DNA from: Candidatus Poribacteria bacterium
GTDB lineage: Bacteria; Poribacteria; WGA-4E; PCPOR2b
Assembly: GCA_022822005.1 (NCBI GenBank)
Contig: JAJECO010000042.1
Coordinates: 36,076 to 100,075, forward strand
Length of the DNA stretch: 64,000 nucleotides
Direction: 5' to 3'
Below, piece after piece: positions 52,429 to 62,700 of this stretch (within the stretch, counting starts at the first letter, position 1; each line of letters starts with the position of its first letter). A program made the translations under genes and the position numbers. The notes under the pieces are model-generated. The model did no database searches and was not told where the DNA came from. It saw only the letters and a program-made list of their open reading frames with translations.

Positions 52429-52457
52429 TTGACAAATGTTGTCTATGGGTTTATAAT
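52429..52457 (+). promoter_or_regulatory. Perfect-consensus sigma70 promoter of the nitroreductase gene
   Basis: TTGACA (52429-52434), 17 bp, TATAAT (52452-52457), 51 bp before the ATG at 52509. Confidence 0.75.
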
Positions 52458-52508
52458 CTTTTCAAATCCCGAATTGAAAATGAGTCTCAATTTCAGAAGG
52501 AGAAAGCA

Positions 52509-53147
52509 ATGAGTCAAGATAATTCGACTGCCGAGATACGCTCCATGCCAACCGATCAATTCCCTGTTACAGAGGCGATTCGATCTCGCCGAACGATTTT
52601 TCAGTTTAAGCCGGGTCCAGTGCCCCGAGATGTTCTTGAGGGGATTCTTGAGGCGGGTATCTGGAGTCCCAACCACCATCTGACCGAACCGTGGCGATTC
52701 ACCGTCATCGGTGAAGAAACAAAACTGATTCTCGCGGAACGGTATCGTGAGATTCAGATTGAAAAAATTACCTCTAACCCGACAGCGGCTGCAGCTGCAG
52801 ATGAGGAAACCCTTGCTAAGGTTGGAGAACAAGGCTTCAAGAAGTTCACGTCCAAACCGACAATTGTGGCCGTTTCGTGTGTTCAGGACGGAGATGAACA
52901 GCGGAAACGTGAAGACTATGCGGCGACCTGCTGCGCTATGCTGAACATTCAACTTGCCGGGTGGGAGCGCGGGGTTGGGATGCAGTGGAGCACCGGTGCC
53001 ATCACGCTGGAGCAGAATACTTACGAGCTACTCGGCATTGATCCTGATCAGGAATATATCATCGGATTTTATTATATGGGCTATCCGGCGGAAGTGCCCA
53101 CGCTTGAGCGAAAGCCCTTGAGTGAGCAAGTCCGATGGACAGATTAA
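52509..53147 (+). CDS. Nitroreductase-family flavoprotein
   Basis: A 212-residue FMN-dependent oxidoreductase. EAIRSRRTIFQFKPGPVPRDVLEGILEAGIWSPNHHLTEPWRF (residues 23-65) is the classic N-terminus, where Arg26-Arg28 contact FMN; YIIGFYYMGYPAEVP is the typical end. It resembles the YdjA-type single-domain group. It reduces nitro compounds or quinones with NAD(P)H in relatives; true substrate unknown. AGAAGGAGAAAGCA precedes the ATG. Confidence 0.9.
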   Translation: MSQDNSTAEIRSMPTDQFPVTEAIRSRRTIFQFKPGPVPRDVLEGILEAGIWSPNHHLTEPWRFTVIGEETKLILAERYREIQIEKITSNPTAAAAADEETLAKVGEQGFKKFTSKPTIVAVSCVQDGDEQRKREDYAATCCAMLNIQLAGWERGVGMQWSTGAITLEQNTYELLGIDPDQEYIIGFYYMGYPAEVPTLERKPLSEQVRWTD

Positions 53148-53179
53148 ATTAAAGAGCCGACGACCTCACCTGCAATAGC

Positions 53180-54223
53180 CTATCGGCGAATCCTAACACT
53201 ACTCGCCTGCATTGCGTTTTCAGCTTCTTCAGCAGTTGCCCAGTTGAAATCGCCGGGGAAGGTATGTGCAAGTGCGGAATAACCGCCACCGAAATCAACT
53301 GCTTCTTGGAGTGATTTGCCATTGAGCAGACTATAGATCAAACCGGCGGAGAAGCTGTCGCCACCACCGACGCGATCAACCAGTTCGAGATTTTCGTAGA
53401 TGCGCGACAGATAGAAGTCCGATCCGTCAAACAGAAGTGTGCGCCAATCGTTTAGCCAACCGGTTTTTGCGTCGCGCAAGGTGGTGCCTATCATTTCAAC
53501 GTTAGGGAATGCTTCGGAAACTCGTTGTGCGACCTCTTTATAACTTTCTGGGTCAAGTTGGCTGAAGTTTTCAGTTGTGCCTTCCGCTTTGAAGCCGAGT
53601 GCCATCTCGAAATCTTCTTCGTTTCCGATGAGCACGCAGACATGCTCCACCATTTCGCGATTTGCAGCCTGTGCCTGTTCTGCGCTCCACAGTTTTGAGC
53701 GGAAATTTAGGTCGTAACTCGTTGTTACGTTTGCGGCACGCGCTGCCTGAAGTGCTTCTTTCGCTACTGCTGCTGCGGAGTCGGAGAGTGCGGGTGTAAT
53801 GCCGCTCAGATGGAACCATCGGGCGCCGTCGAAAATCTGCGACCAATTAATTTCGCCGGGTTGGATATTTGATATTGCTGAATAGCCCCGGTCATAGGCG
53901 ACGCTGCTTGCGCGGGGACCTGCGCCCAATTCGACGTGATAGAAACCGTTCCGTTCTAAGCCCACACCATCAAACGGGACCCATGCAATCTGGGAGGTAT
54001 CGACGCCTAACTCTCGTCCTTTGTTAGCAATAAATTTTCCTGACCAGTTATCGACCAAGCGAGAGACCCATGCGGTGCGCAGTCCCAACTGAGCCCCATT
54101 GACTGCGACATTCAATTCCGCCCCACCGGCGTCCATCAATAGCGTTGACGACTGCTCGAGTCGCTTAAATTCAGGCGAAGTGAGCCGTATCATCGCTTCG
54201 CCAAATGTAACTAAATCGTACAT
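53180..54223 (-). CDS. kdgK: 2-dehydro-3-deoxygluconokinase-type sugar kinase
   Basis: A 347-residue PfkB/ribokinase-family kinase. MYDLVTFGEAMIRLT and GGAELNVAVNGAQLGL (N-terminal sugar-binding region) are close to KdgK and DRVGGGDSFSAGLIY is the C-terminal PfkB signature with the catalytic Asp. KDG kinase acts in uronate and pectin or alginate degradation. Downstream on the same strand of a small membrane protein and an Ldh-family dehydrogenase. AAAGGAGGTTGAT precedes the ATG. Confidence 0.85.
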   Translation of the reverse strand: MYDLVTFGEAMIRLTSPEFKRLEQSSTLLMDAGGAELNVAVNGAQLGLRTAWVSRLVDNWSGKFIANKGRELGVDTSQIAWVPFDGVGLERNGFYHVELGAGPRASSVAYDRGYSAISNIQPGEINWSQIFDGARWFHLSGITPALSDSAAAVAKEALQAARAANVTTSYDLNFRSKLWSAEQAQAANREMVEHVCVLIGNEEDFEMALGFKAEGTTENFSQLDPESYKEVAQRVSEAFPNVEMIGTTLRDAKTGWLNDWRTLLFDGSDFYLSRIYENLELVDRVGGGDSFSAGLIYSLLNGKSLQEAVDFGGGYSALAHTFPGDFNWATAEEAENAMQASSVRIRR

Positions 54224-54293
54224 ATCAACCTCCTTTGTATTGTGCGATGTGTCCAGTAAAATAGATTGGGTTCAGGCGCCACCCACACTCAAC

Positions 54294-54590
54294 TTACAAG
54301 TTCGCAGGTTCACTGATTGTCTTATTCTCCTCATCTCTGTGTTCTACCTTTGCTTGATATTCGAGATGCAGTTGCTCGATGCAGTCGCCACAAAAGCAGT
54401 AGACCCTGCTATATCCCCCGACCTCCTTCTCAAGCAGTGCCTCCATTGGAAACTCTTCATGGCAAATCGCGCATTCCTCAAGCTGAACGCCCGGCTCGGC
54501 TTCTCCGGCTGCCCTCCTTTTGGAAACGATCTGTAGAACAATCCAGATAACCAGCGGTATACAAATGATCCAGATGATGAAAAATATCAT
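54294..54590 (-). CDS. Small membrane-anchored zinc-binding protein
   Basis: A 98-residue protein: one N-terminal transmembrane helix (MIFFIIWIICIPLVIWIVLQ), then a CxxC (Cys40/43, CAIC) and CFCGDC (Cys65, 67, 70) that could bind one zinc in a RING- or B-box-like fold, then an acidic tail. No family recognised. It sits 30 bp after the Ldh-family gene and 70 bp before kdgK. The ribosome site is weak. Confidence 0.6.
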   Translation of the reverse strand: MIFFIIWIICIPLVIWIVLQIVSKRRAAGEAEPGVQLEECAICHEEFPMEALLEKEVGGYSRVYCFCGDCIEQLHLEYQAKVEHRDEENKTISEPANL

Positions 54591-54620
54591 AACCAGTTAG
54601 CCTGTCCCAGATTTAACACG

Positions 54621-55691
54621 TTATTGGTATCGCCCGGCATCGCCCGGCTCAACGGCGTCTTCGCTCATCGAAACACCCAGCTTCTCTGCGCACTCCGAAA
54701 TCTGCTGACGGATAGTGTCCGGAATCTCGATGCCATCAGCCAGACGTTGGACGCGATTCTGATGCTCAAAGTCACCGGGAACGAGCACCTTATCAAAACC
54801 TGGTGCGGGTGGAATTGACTTAATACCGTCCAAGAAGGCGCGCACACCCTGTTGATATTCCGCCAGCGGCGTCATGGCATCGACGTTTATCACCTGCATA
54901 AAGCAGCCGCCCATTGAGCCCTTTTCAATATCGAAGGTGCCAGCCAATCCTCCAAGCAGACAGACCAACAAGCCAATTGAGTAGCCTTTGTGCAAGCCAA
55001 ACGGCAGGAGGAATCCGCCATCATAAAAGTCCGCGGGTTTGACGCTCGGATTTCCATTCTTATCTACTATATGGCCTTCAGGTAGATCTTCGCCCTTGCT
55101 ACGCGCGACTTGGATTTTGCCCTCGGCAATCATGCTTGTTGCGATGTCAATGACAAAGGGAGCATCGTCACCGGTTGGGACACCGACAGCAATTGGGTTG
55201 GTGCCTGTTGCACCGCCGGCACCGCCAAAGGGAACTGTGATTCCCTGCATTTGCCCACCGCCACCGGTCGTAATAATTCCGATACAGCCGGCAGCTGCTG
55301 CAGCTTCTGCATAGTCACCCAGTCTGCCGATGTGACCGGTATTGATAATACTGACGCTACACATATCTGCTGCTTTTGCTTTCTCAATTGCGCGGTTCAT
55401 CGCTTGTCGAGCGATGTAGTGACCGAAACAATTTTTCCCGTCGAAGATCATGGTATTAGCAGTTTCGCTCGTGACTTCGGGTTCTACGTTAGGAATCAAT
55501 CCGCCACCTTCGATGGTGCGCAGATATGCAGGGATGCGGAGTACTCCGTGTGAGTCGTGTCCGGCGAGGTTGGCGTTGACCAGAATTTCTGCCACATCGT
55601 CAGCGATGTGGCGAGTCGCGCCTGCTGCGACAAATATCCGCCGCGTGATTGAATGCAGGTGGCTTGCTTGAAAGTTATGTGTTTCTGCCAT
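54621..55691 (-). CDS. Ldh/MDH2-family NAD(P)-dependent 2-hydroxy acid dehydrogenase
   Basis: A 356-residue malate/L-lactate dehydrogenase-type oxidoreductase (not the lactate/malate dehydrogenase Rossmann family). NANLAGHDSHGVLRIPAYL (about residues 42-60) has the conserved His, and NTGHIGRLGDYAEAAAAAGCIG and GTNPIAVGVPTGD follow as in the family. LLPFGLHKGYSIGLL is the hallmark of the C-terminal part. Substrates in relatives include malate, sulfolactate and ureidoglycolate. The ATG at 55691 after AAAGGAATATCAACT is preferred to the one at 55709. Confidence 0.9.
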   Translation of the reverse strand: MAETHNFQASHLHSITRRIFVAAGATRHIADDVAEILVNANLAGHDSHGVLRIPAYLRTIEGGGLIPNVEPEVTSETANTMIFDGKNCFGHYIARQAMNRAIEKAKAADMCSVSIINTGHIGRLGDYAEAAAAAGCIGIITTGGGGQMQGITVPFGGAGGATGTNPIAVGVPTGDDAPFVIDIATSMIAEGKIQVARSKGEDLPEGHIVDKNGNPSVKPADFYDGGFLLPFGLHKGYSIGLLVCLLGGLAGTFDIEKGSMGGCFMQVINVDAMTPLAEYQQGVRAFLDGIKSIPPAPGFDKVLVPGDFEHQNRVQRLADGIEIPDTIRQQISECAEKLGVSMSEDAVEPGDAGRYQ

Positions 55692-55761
55692 AGTTGATAT
55701 TCCTTTCATAAGTTGATAACTGAAAAATGTTGTTTAGCCTAACTTGTTGAACTGGTTACTG

Positions 55762-57993
55762 CTATTCTCTGATTCCGATAATTTCAGAGGTCTGTTGTTG
55801 CAACTCTACAAGGTCGTAAAACACACCCTTCCTATCCATCAATTCGCTGTGTGTGCCGATCTCTACAATCCGCCCGCCGTCGAGGACAACCAACCGATCG
55901 GCATTCCGAAGGGTTGACAGTCGATGTGCAATAGCGAAGGTGGTCCGATTTTTGATTAGCCGTGCGACTGCCTCCTGAATCTCTTTTTCAGTCTCTACAT
56001 CCACCGACGAGGTTGCTTCATCTAAAATAAGGATCCTAGGGTCGTGGAGGATAGCCCGTGCGATGGAAATTCGCTGCTTCTCTCCACCCGATAGGTTATT
56101 TCCCCGTTCTCCTACATTTGTGTCGTAACCATCCGCCTTTGCTACGATAAAATTGTGGGCATTCGCCGCCTGTGCGGCCTCCATAACCTCCTCAAGGGTA
56201 GCACCGGGGCTGCCATATCCGATATTCTCGGCGATTGTTCCGCTAAAGAGGAACGGCTCTTGTAAGACAATACCGATTTGGCTGCGCAGATCTTCAAGGC
56301 GGATGTTGCGTACATCCACACCGTCGATTTCAATCGCGCCGCGGTCTACATCATAAAACCGGGCGATTAGATTCACGGTAGTTGTCTTACCCACTCCTGA
56401 TTTGCCCACAAGTCCAATCATCTCCCCGGGGGGAACATTAAGCGCTACTTCGTGAAGAACCGGTTTACTTTTGTCGTAGCCGAAGGTCACATCCTTGAAC
56501 GCAACCTGCCCCTTCATTTCTGTTAGTGAGGTCGCCTCCGGATCGTTGTACGCTTCGGGTGCAGCGTCAATGACTTCGAAGATGCGTTCTGCACCGGCAA
56601 AAGCCCGTGTCATCCAGCTATTAACCCTGCCGAGCCACTCTAAGGGACCGTAAATAAGCCACATATAACTGGAAAATGCCGTGAGGGTGCCTAAGGTTAA
56701 GTTGCCTCCGAGAACCTCCAATCCCCCAGCCAGCCAGATGATTACGCCACCACACCCAGTCAGGAAACTCATTACCGCGAAGAATACAAGCCAGTGCCGT
56801 GCAGTCCTCTTGGAAATCCGCATTAGATCGGTGTTCTTCTTCTCAAATTCCTTTATCTCCCGATCTTCTTGAGCGAAAGCCTTTACGACATGGATGCCAG
56901 CGAGTGCTTCGTTTAATCGTGCACTGAGGTGCGCCCAACCTTGGCCGTGCTTGTTGAAGATCCGTCGCATACGTCGCCAGAAAATTCTTCCCCAGATTAT
57001 AACGAGTGGGACGGGGATTAGCATGCAGAGAGTAAGCTGCCAGTGCATCGAAAACTGGACGCAGAGTATGCCAACGATCATCAGGGTGTTGATCACCAGA
57101 TAGGGCAGTCCATCGACCAAAAATTCCCGAAGCATGTCACTGTCCCGCGTCACACGCGACATCAGTGCGCCCACCCGACGTTGATCGTAAAATTGTATTG
57201 AGAGCATCTCCAATCGTCGATAGAGATGACTTCGAATATCCGCTGTCACTCGCGCACTCAACCAACTGACTATCCAGCCGTGCACCAATTCCATACCCCA
57301 GCGCAGCACGCGAAGACCAATCAATCCAAGTATACACCAGCCCAGAATTGTCGCTCTTTGCGCAACGGTGCCAGCCGTTTCGTCTGGTGGCAGGAAGACA
57401 TTATCAACAATGTACCGCGATACCTGCGGTGGGGCAAGTTCCGAACTGATAGTTACCAACGAAACGAGCGCCATCAGGATAGCGCGCCACTTATACGGTT
57501 TCAAATAACTGGCAATTCGTCCTAATGTTGCCAGCCGACGAATGCAAGCTGTACAGATTCCGTTTTTCTCAGGCAGCAGCCTGCCACATTTGGAGCAACG
57601 CGTCTGGTCAAGTTCTGTTTTTATAAAAAATTCGTCTTGCTGGCGAAGTTGCTCAAGCCCCCGTGCGACCTCAGAGAATTTTTCCGCGAGTGAACTGGAG
57701 TAAGGAACGAAGAGGGTTGCCTGGTTTTTCCGCTCGATTTCTAAGCGCCCTCCTCCGACCAGCGGTTCGGTTTGGACAGCAGCTAATTCCCTGATAGGTA
57801 CGTCAACAACGCCGTCGACTCCTTCCACTGGTGCCACAATTACTCGTTTATCTGTGACGACGACCCACTGTTCCCCAAAGTTCCCATCAGAATCCAGATC
57901 AGTGGACACACGGATAAACTCTTCTTCTTCGGGAGTCAGCACATTCTGAATTTTCTGACTGACGGCGTCAGGCGTCTGTTCGAGCAGTTTCAT
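55762..57993 (-). CDS. ABC exporter with N-terminal PH-like and zinc-ribbon extension
   Basis: A 743-residue fused permease-ATPase of the MsbA/lipid or multidrug exporter type. Residues 1-125 form a soluble domain (FGEQWVVVTDKRVIVAPVEGVDGVVDVPI) resembling a bacterial PH-like fold, then CxxC-x10-CxxC (Cys133, 136, 147, 150), a zinc-ribbon. The six-helix membrane domain spans about 165-450 and the ATPase follows with Walker A (GLVGKSGVGKTT), LSGGEKQR, Walker B (RILILDEATSS) and AHRLSTLR. The cytosolic extension is unusual and may sense or recruit a partner. It likely works as a homodimer. Confidence 0.88.
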   Translation of the reverse strand: MKLLEQTPDAVSQKIQNVLTPEEEEFIRVSTDLDSDGNFGEQWVVVTDKRVIVAPVEGVDGVVDVPIRELAAVQTEPLVGGGRLEIERKNQATLFVPYSSSLAEKFSEVARGLEQLRQQDEFFIKTELDQTRCSKCGRLLPEKNGICTACIRRLATLGRIASYLKPYKWRAILMALVSLVTISSELAPPQVSRYIVDNVFLPPDETAGTVAQRATILGWCILGLIGLRVLRWGMELVHGWIVSWLSARVTADIRSHLYRRLEMLSIQFYDQRRVGALMSRVTRDSDMLREFLVDGLPYLVINTLMIVGILCVQFSMHWQLTLCMLIPVPLVIIWGRIFWRRMRRIFNKHGQGWAHLSARLNEALAGIHVVKAFAQEDREIKEFEKKNTDLMRISKRTARHWLVFFAVMSFLTGCGGVIIWLAGGLEVLGGNLTLGTLTAFSSYMWLIYGPLEWLGRVNSWMTRAFAGAERIFEVIDAAPEAYNDPEATSLTEMKGQVAFKDVTFGYDKSKPVLHEVALNVPPGEMIGLVGKSGVGKTTTVNLIARFYDVDRGAIEIDGVDVRNIRLEDLRSQIGIVLQEPFLFSGTIAENIGYGSPGATLEEVMEAAQAANAHNFIVAKADGYDTNVGERGNNLSGGEKQRISIARAILHDPRILILDEATSSVDVETEKEIQEAVARLIKNRTTFAIAHRLSTLRNADRLVVLDGGRIVEIGTHSELMDRKGVFYDLVELQQQTSEIIGIRE

Positions 57994-58061
57994 GGTAGTC
58001 TCATCTAATCCGTCCTAACAGCAGCGACCCTTTCCGATTTAGATGGCGGATTCTTAGGGTG

Positions 58062-59603
58062 TTATTCGCACGGTGGAAACATTGGTCGATGTTTCGCGGG
58101 CGGCGACATTGCGATAATCTGGTCGCCCCGCCAATCAATGGTGTAGTTTTCAAAGCATATACTCTCTACCGTTCGTTTTTCGTGCATCGGGAAAGTAATG
58201 ATACTTGATGAAGGGATCTCATTTCCAGTAATAAGTAGATATGACTGGATGAATATTTTTTGAGTTGCCGCACCGTTCACTTTAAGACAAACCTCTTTCT
58301 TATCTACCCAAGACGGGATGCGCACCAGTAGAGGGCTGCCACTTCGGTTTTCAATTTCAAGGCGTCCTGTTTGGGAGAGATGACTGGTAACGCGTACCCC
58401 CTCTGCTTCGTGGCTGAACAGCAGATTGATACGGATACCAGCATCGTCTGAAGTGATGATGGACGAGAAAGCTTCACACAACCCATCGACAGCACCGGAG
58501 GTGATATCATACGTCGTAATAGTTGCATCTGGATTCAGTAGATAATCGTTGGGTGTTGGAAAGCTAAAACCCCCGCGCAGACGGGAGGCGCGACAGTGGA
58601 GACTATCATCTGTTTGATTGGGTTCGTCGGGCAAGTCATCTACATCAATAACCTGCGAAGGCAGGAGATGTCCGCGAAGTATCCGCTCTGCGTCCTCAAA
58701 GTAGCTAGCCCAGCCGGCGTGCCCCAAAAGAAGCGCAGCACGCAGCAGGTCGCCGGTGTTGTTAGATTCGCCACGGGGATGAAATTTATGCAGCGATTCC
58801 ATTGACCAACCGAAACTACTGTTGTAACGTGGACAACCGACATCGTAGATAGCTTTGACTCTGTTCAACAGATCTGCATCATTGGTGAGGAGCGCAAGGT
58901 CAAGCATTCCGGCAACTATAGCGTTGAGGGAGTGCCCGTGTGTCCCCGCTTCCTCCTTGAGTGCGCCTTCGGGTGTAAAACAGTGTTCCAGCGCATAGGA
59001 GGTCATAAGTCCTGCCAATTCCAAGGCAACTTCATCACCTGTGATGCGATAGTTCCGAACCAACGCATCGACAGCGCGACCCTCCTGCGATGGCTGATGG
59101 TTATACTCTGAGACGTAAGAGGGAAGGCGATCAAGTTGGAGGGTGCCGTCGTCTGCCAGCGCAGCACGAACAGTGCGAATCATCCGCTGACTCCACATTC
59201 GTGCTCGCTTGTCGCCGCGATGGATGAGAGCGTTCAACGCGTGTGTGGACTCGCGTATGTTATGGAGATGGACGAAACGATCGCCTGTATCGTTATCCGC
59301 TGTGCCGGGCAGGTTGTCTGCTTCATCGAACAGGGCAATCTGGAGATCAGCGAGGTCCCTCCAAATAGCTTCATCCACACATTCTCCGGTGGCGCGCTCC
59401 GCCATGCCAATAGCGTGAATAGCTCTGGCGACATCGTGGCACCAGTCCCATGCGCCAGAGTGACGAAATGCCTTTAACTGCCCCTCAGCAAAGCCGATAC
59501 ACCAGTACGGCATATGCTTATTTGTCGGGTCAAGTCCCTTTACAAGCGAATTCAATCCCAGTCGAATATGACTTAGCATATCCACCGGTTCAAAGTGCTG
59601 CAT
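58062..59603 (-). CDS. GH127-like (DUF1680, beta-L-arabinofuranosidase-type) protein
   Basis: A 513-residue protein with the (alpha/alpha)6 barrel sequence pattern: HLHNIRESTHALNALI, YVSEYNHQPSQEGRAVDALVRNYRITGD, GTHGHSLNAIVAGMLDLALLTND and RGESNNTGDLLRAALLLGH. Its C-terminal beta domain (VRIPSWVDKKEVCLKVNG) matches the ordinary GH127 tail. The CxCC or Glu zinc site of true GH127 is not obvious, so activity may differ. It fits an arabinan- or algal-glycan-degrading role, an inference. It lies 68 bp upstream of the exporter. Confidence 0.7.
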   Translation of the reverse strand: MQHFEPVDMLSHIRLGLNSLVKGLDPTNKHMPYWCIGFAEGQLKAFRHSGAWDWCHDVARAIHAIGMAERATGECVDEAIWRDLADLQIALFDEADNLPGTADNDTGDRFVHLHNIRESTHALNALIHRGDKRARMWSQRMIRTVRAALADDGTLQLDRLPSYVSEYNHQPSQEGRAVDALVRNYRITGDEVALELAGLMTSYALEHCFTPEGALKEEAGTHGHSLNAIVAGMLDLALLTNDADLLNRVKAIYDVGCPRYNSSFGWSMESLHKFHPRGESNNTGDLLRAALLLGHAGWASYFEDAERILRGHLLPSQVIDVDDLPDEPNQTDDSLHCRASRLRGGFSFPTPNDYLLNPDATITTYDITSGAVDGLCEAFSSIITSDDAGIRINLLFSHEAEGVRVTSHLSQTGRLEIENRSGSPLLVRIPSWVDKKEVCLKVNGAATQKIFIQSYLLITGNEIPSSSIITFPMHEKRTVESICFENYTIDWRGDQIIAMSPPAKHRPMFPPCE

Positions 59604-59633
59604 CTAATATTCTCTCCCTTCAGACCATAACCT

Positions 59634-59656
59634 AAGTTGCTAGGGCGTGTTAACTT
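59634..59656. repeat. Solo left end of the MITE-like repeat
   Basis: AAGTTGCTAGGGCGTGTTAAC at about 59634-59654 matches the left flank and end of the element at 35603-35622 with two changes. No right end is found nearby. Confidence 0.4.
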
Positions 59657-59706
59657 ATGTGAGCCATATCCAATCGTAGGGGCACGGTTTCCTCCCCCGC
59701 CTCCTG

Positions 59707-62700
59707 CTACTTGAGAATAACCATCTTCCGTGTGGCGGAAAAATCGCTCCGGTGAGGCACCGAGAGTCCAGAGCGACCTGTGGATAGGGTATAAAAGTAC
59801 ACGCCGCTTGCCACCGGTTCGCCAAGATCGTTTTTCCCATCCCAATAGATTGCTTTTGACTGACTCTCGTAGGCGGAGGCAATCCGATGTCCAACGTCGA
59901 GGGTACGAACAACCTGACCGCTTGGATTGTAGATGGTCAAGGTGACAAAACCATCCTCCGCTAACCGATACGGAATCCATGTCTCCGGGTTAAACGGATT
60001 CGGGTAGTTTGCCAACAACCCCGTCTCTTTTGGGGTGAGGGAGACCAAGAGCTGTTCAAGCACCATAATCCCTCGTTTCATGATGGGATCTCTAACTTCA
60101 AGTGCCCTGGCGTCGGTCAGCCAACCCTGAACCTCTACCGCCGTGAGGGTCTCAGGTACTTCTGGCTGCGCTGAAGGCGCGGCAGCTACACCATCAAACA
60201 TACCCGCAGCCAATACCAAGTCCAGAGTACTGACAACCCCATCTCGGTTGACATCTGCATCATTCTGTCCAGCTTGTCCGAGATTGGACACAATCAAGAC
60301 GAGGTCTAGGACATTCACGTTTCCGTCTTTGTTGATATCTGCTCCGATCAATGGTGCTTCCGTATCGAAGACAGCATGGAAGGTTGCTGGCACCTCAATG
60401 CCAGCGGCAGAGACCTGTACGATGTTTGTACCCAGATTTGGGCCTAGCGTGAGTGTAGTCTCTGCCCTGCCGTTAGGATCGGTGGTTGTGCTTGTAACAC
60501 TGAGCGTGCCATCGCCCGCAGTGACGGAAAACGTCACCGAAATCCCCTCAAGTGCAGAACCATTTTCATCCCGCACTTCAATAACAAAGGGGTTCGCCAA
60601 AGCTGCACCTGACTTACCTTTCTGGTCATCACCTGATATTTTCAGCAGTGCCTTATGTGCCTGGTTGTCAAATTCTACTGAGATTCCCCGACTCTGGAGG
60701 ATTGGGATATGCGTGTGGATAGATCGATAGCTCAAGGGATTTCCCTTTACAGCCAAGTATATTAGGCGGTCTAAACCTGTCAAAGGGGAGAGATCCGATA
60801 TCGAATTGTTAGAAAGATACAAGATTTGCAAGTTAGTCAAACCCGCCAAAGGGGAGATGTCTGATATCGAATTGTTAGAAAAATTCAAGTCTTTCAGGTT
60901 AGTCAAATCTACCAAAGGGGAGAGATCCGATATCGAATTGTTAGGAAGATACAAGATTTGCAAGTTAGTCAAACCTGCCAAAGGGGAGAGGTCCAATATA
61001 GAATTGTCTTCAAGCCGTAGGTATCCTAGGTTAATTGCACTATCAATCCCAGTAAGGTCTAATGAGCCACTTGGCTTGAGGCCGCCCAAGTATAATTCCC
61101 AGAATGATAGCATCCCATGTGATGTGATTGGATCGCCGGGAGCCAGGTCTAACTCCCTCCGCAATGCGTCTGCTAAATAGGCATCCGGTACTGACACAAC
61201 ATAGGGTGGCGGTATTATAGAGGCAACATCAATTGGGGAGAGCATAGTGGAGAAATCCCCATGCACATCAATAACGGAAAACAACACCTCCGTGTCTTTT
61301 GGTTGTAAGGCAGTTGTGACAAACTCAACGGTGCTATGTGTGCCAGTTAATCGCTTACAAGCAACGACCCAGCCTCCCGTAGTATACGGGTCTTTCATTA
61401 ATTGTGCTTGACGGAGACCATCATTATCCTCGACCTCAAAACGGAGGCGAATGGTATTCGGTGGAGAGACAAGACTTGGGGGCAACATGCGAATCTGTGG
61501 GTAGGAGACGTCGTCACTACGCTGTGTTGGGTTTAGGTAACGATGGACATCCAACCATTCAGTGCGACACGCTGAGTCCCATTCGCTAACCCTACCTCCG
61601 TCGTACAAGGACCTAATGTCGTACAAGAACCTAATATGGTATAGTCCAAACGCATGGTTAAGCTCGTGGGCAACCAGGTCCGTGGGAAAATTCGCAGACC
61701 GGTAGGAGTGTATAACTGCACGTCCGCTCAAGGAACCACCGCTTCCAAGACCACTGCTGACACTACCATCTATCAAGCAAACATAAAGGGTGCGTTGTGA
61801 ACCAAACTGTTCGTCAATTTCGTCCCAGACCTTCCATTTAGCATATCGATCAGATTGACCATCTTGATCATATAAGTAATACGCTTCGTTGAATTTGCCG
61901 TTTACATGGTGCACAACTGCCTTGCCAGTGGCATCGGCTTGAAAGGTAAAGGTCTTTCTGCCAAATCCGTAGGCTTCCATCGAATATGCGAGAGATTGCT
62001 GTATCTCCTTTATCAAGGCATCGATCTGTACCTCTACATTCGGACGCGGGTGACTGTCGTTGGGTAAGAAGTAAATCAGTCCCACTGTGTACGGTTCGGC
62101 ATCTTCATCCGGAACAACTCGGACCCCTCTACTCCGGAGCGCTGGGATATAGTCGTTAAGGGATAGACTATTGAGGGGATTCCCCCACAAATGCACATGA
62201 TCCTCAGTCCCCAGTCCCGTATTTCCCACCAGGGGTGAGATGTCAGATATGTTGTTGTCATTCAGAGACAGGTATGTGAGGTTCGTTGCACTTTCAAGTC
62301 CGGTCAAATCATTTATGTCGATATTTCTGGCGTGAAGATGGGTTAAGTTTGCCATGTCCGCTGTGGTGATTATTGCCCCCGATGCTTTGCCAAGCAGGGT
62401 CTCAACCACAGCGCGGAGGTTAGGATCCGGGAGTTTTACTTCTGGTACTACCGTGTCGCTAAGGATTATCGCCAGTGTCGTCCCAGTAACAGATGCCTCG
62501 ACGCTGTTCTGCTCCCCGTCCCCCAGCGTGAGAATACTCTGAGCCCTGCCCTGTTCATCTGTGGTTGTGTTCGTTGCACTCAGTGTGCCGCCACCGGAGA
62601 CGACAGTAAATGTCACCGGAACCCCTGCAAACGCCCGTCCCCAACTATCCCTCACTTCAATGGTAAGCGTGTTATTTGACGCCGTTATCACGCCTGAAAT

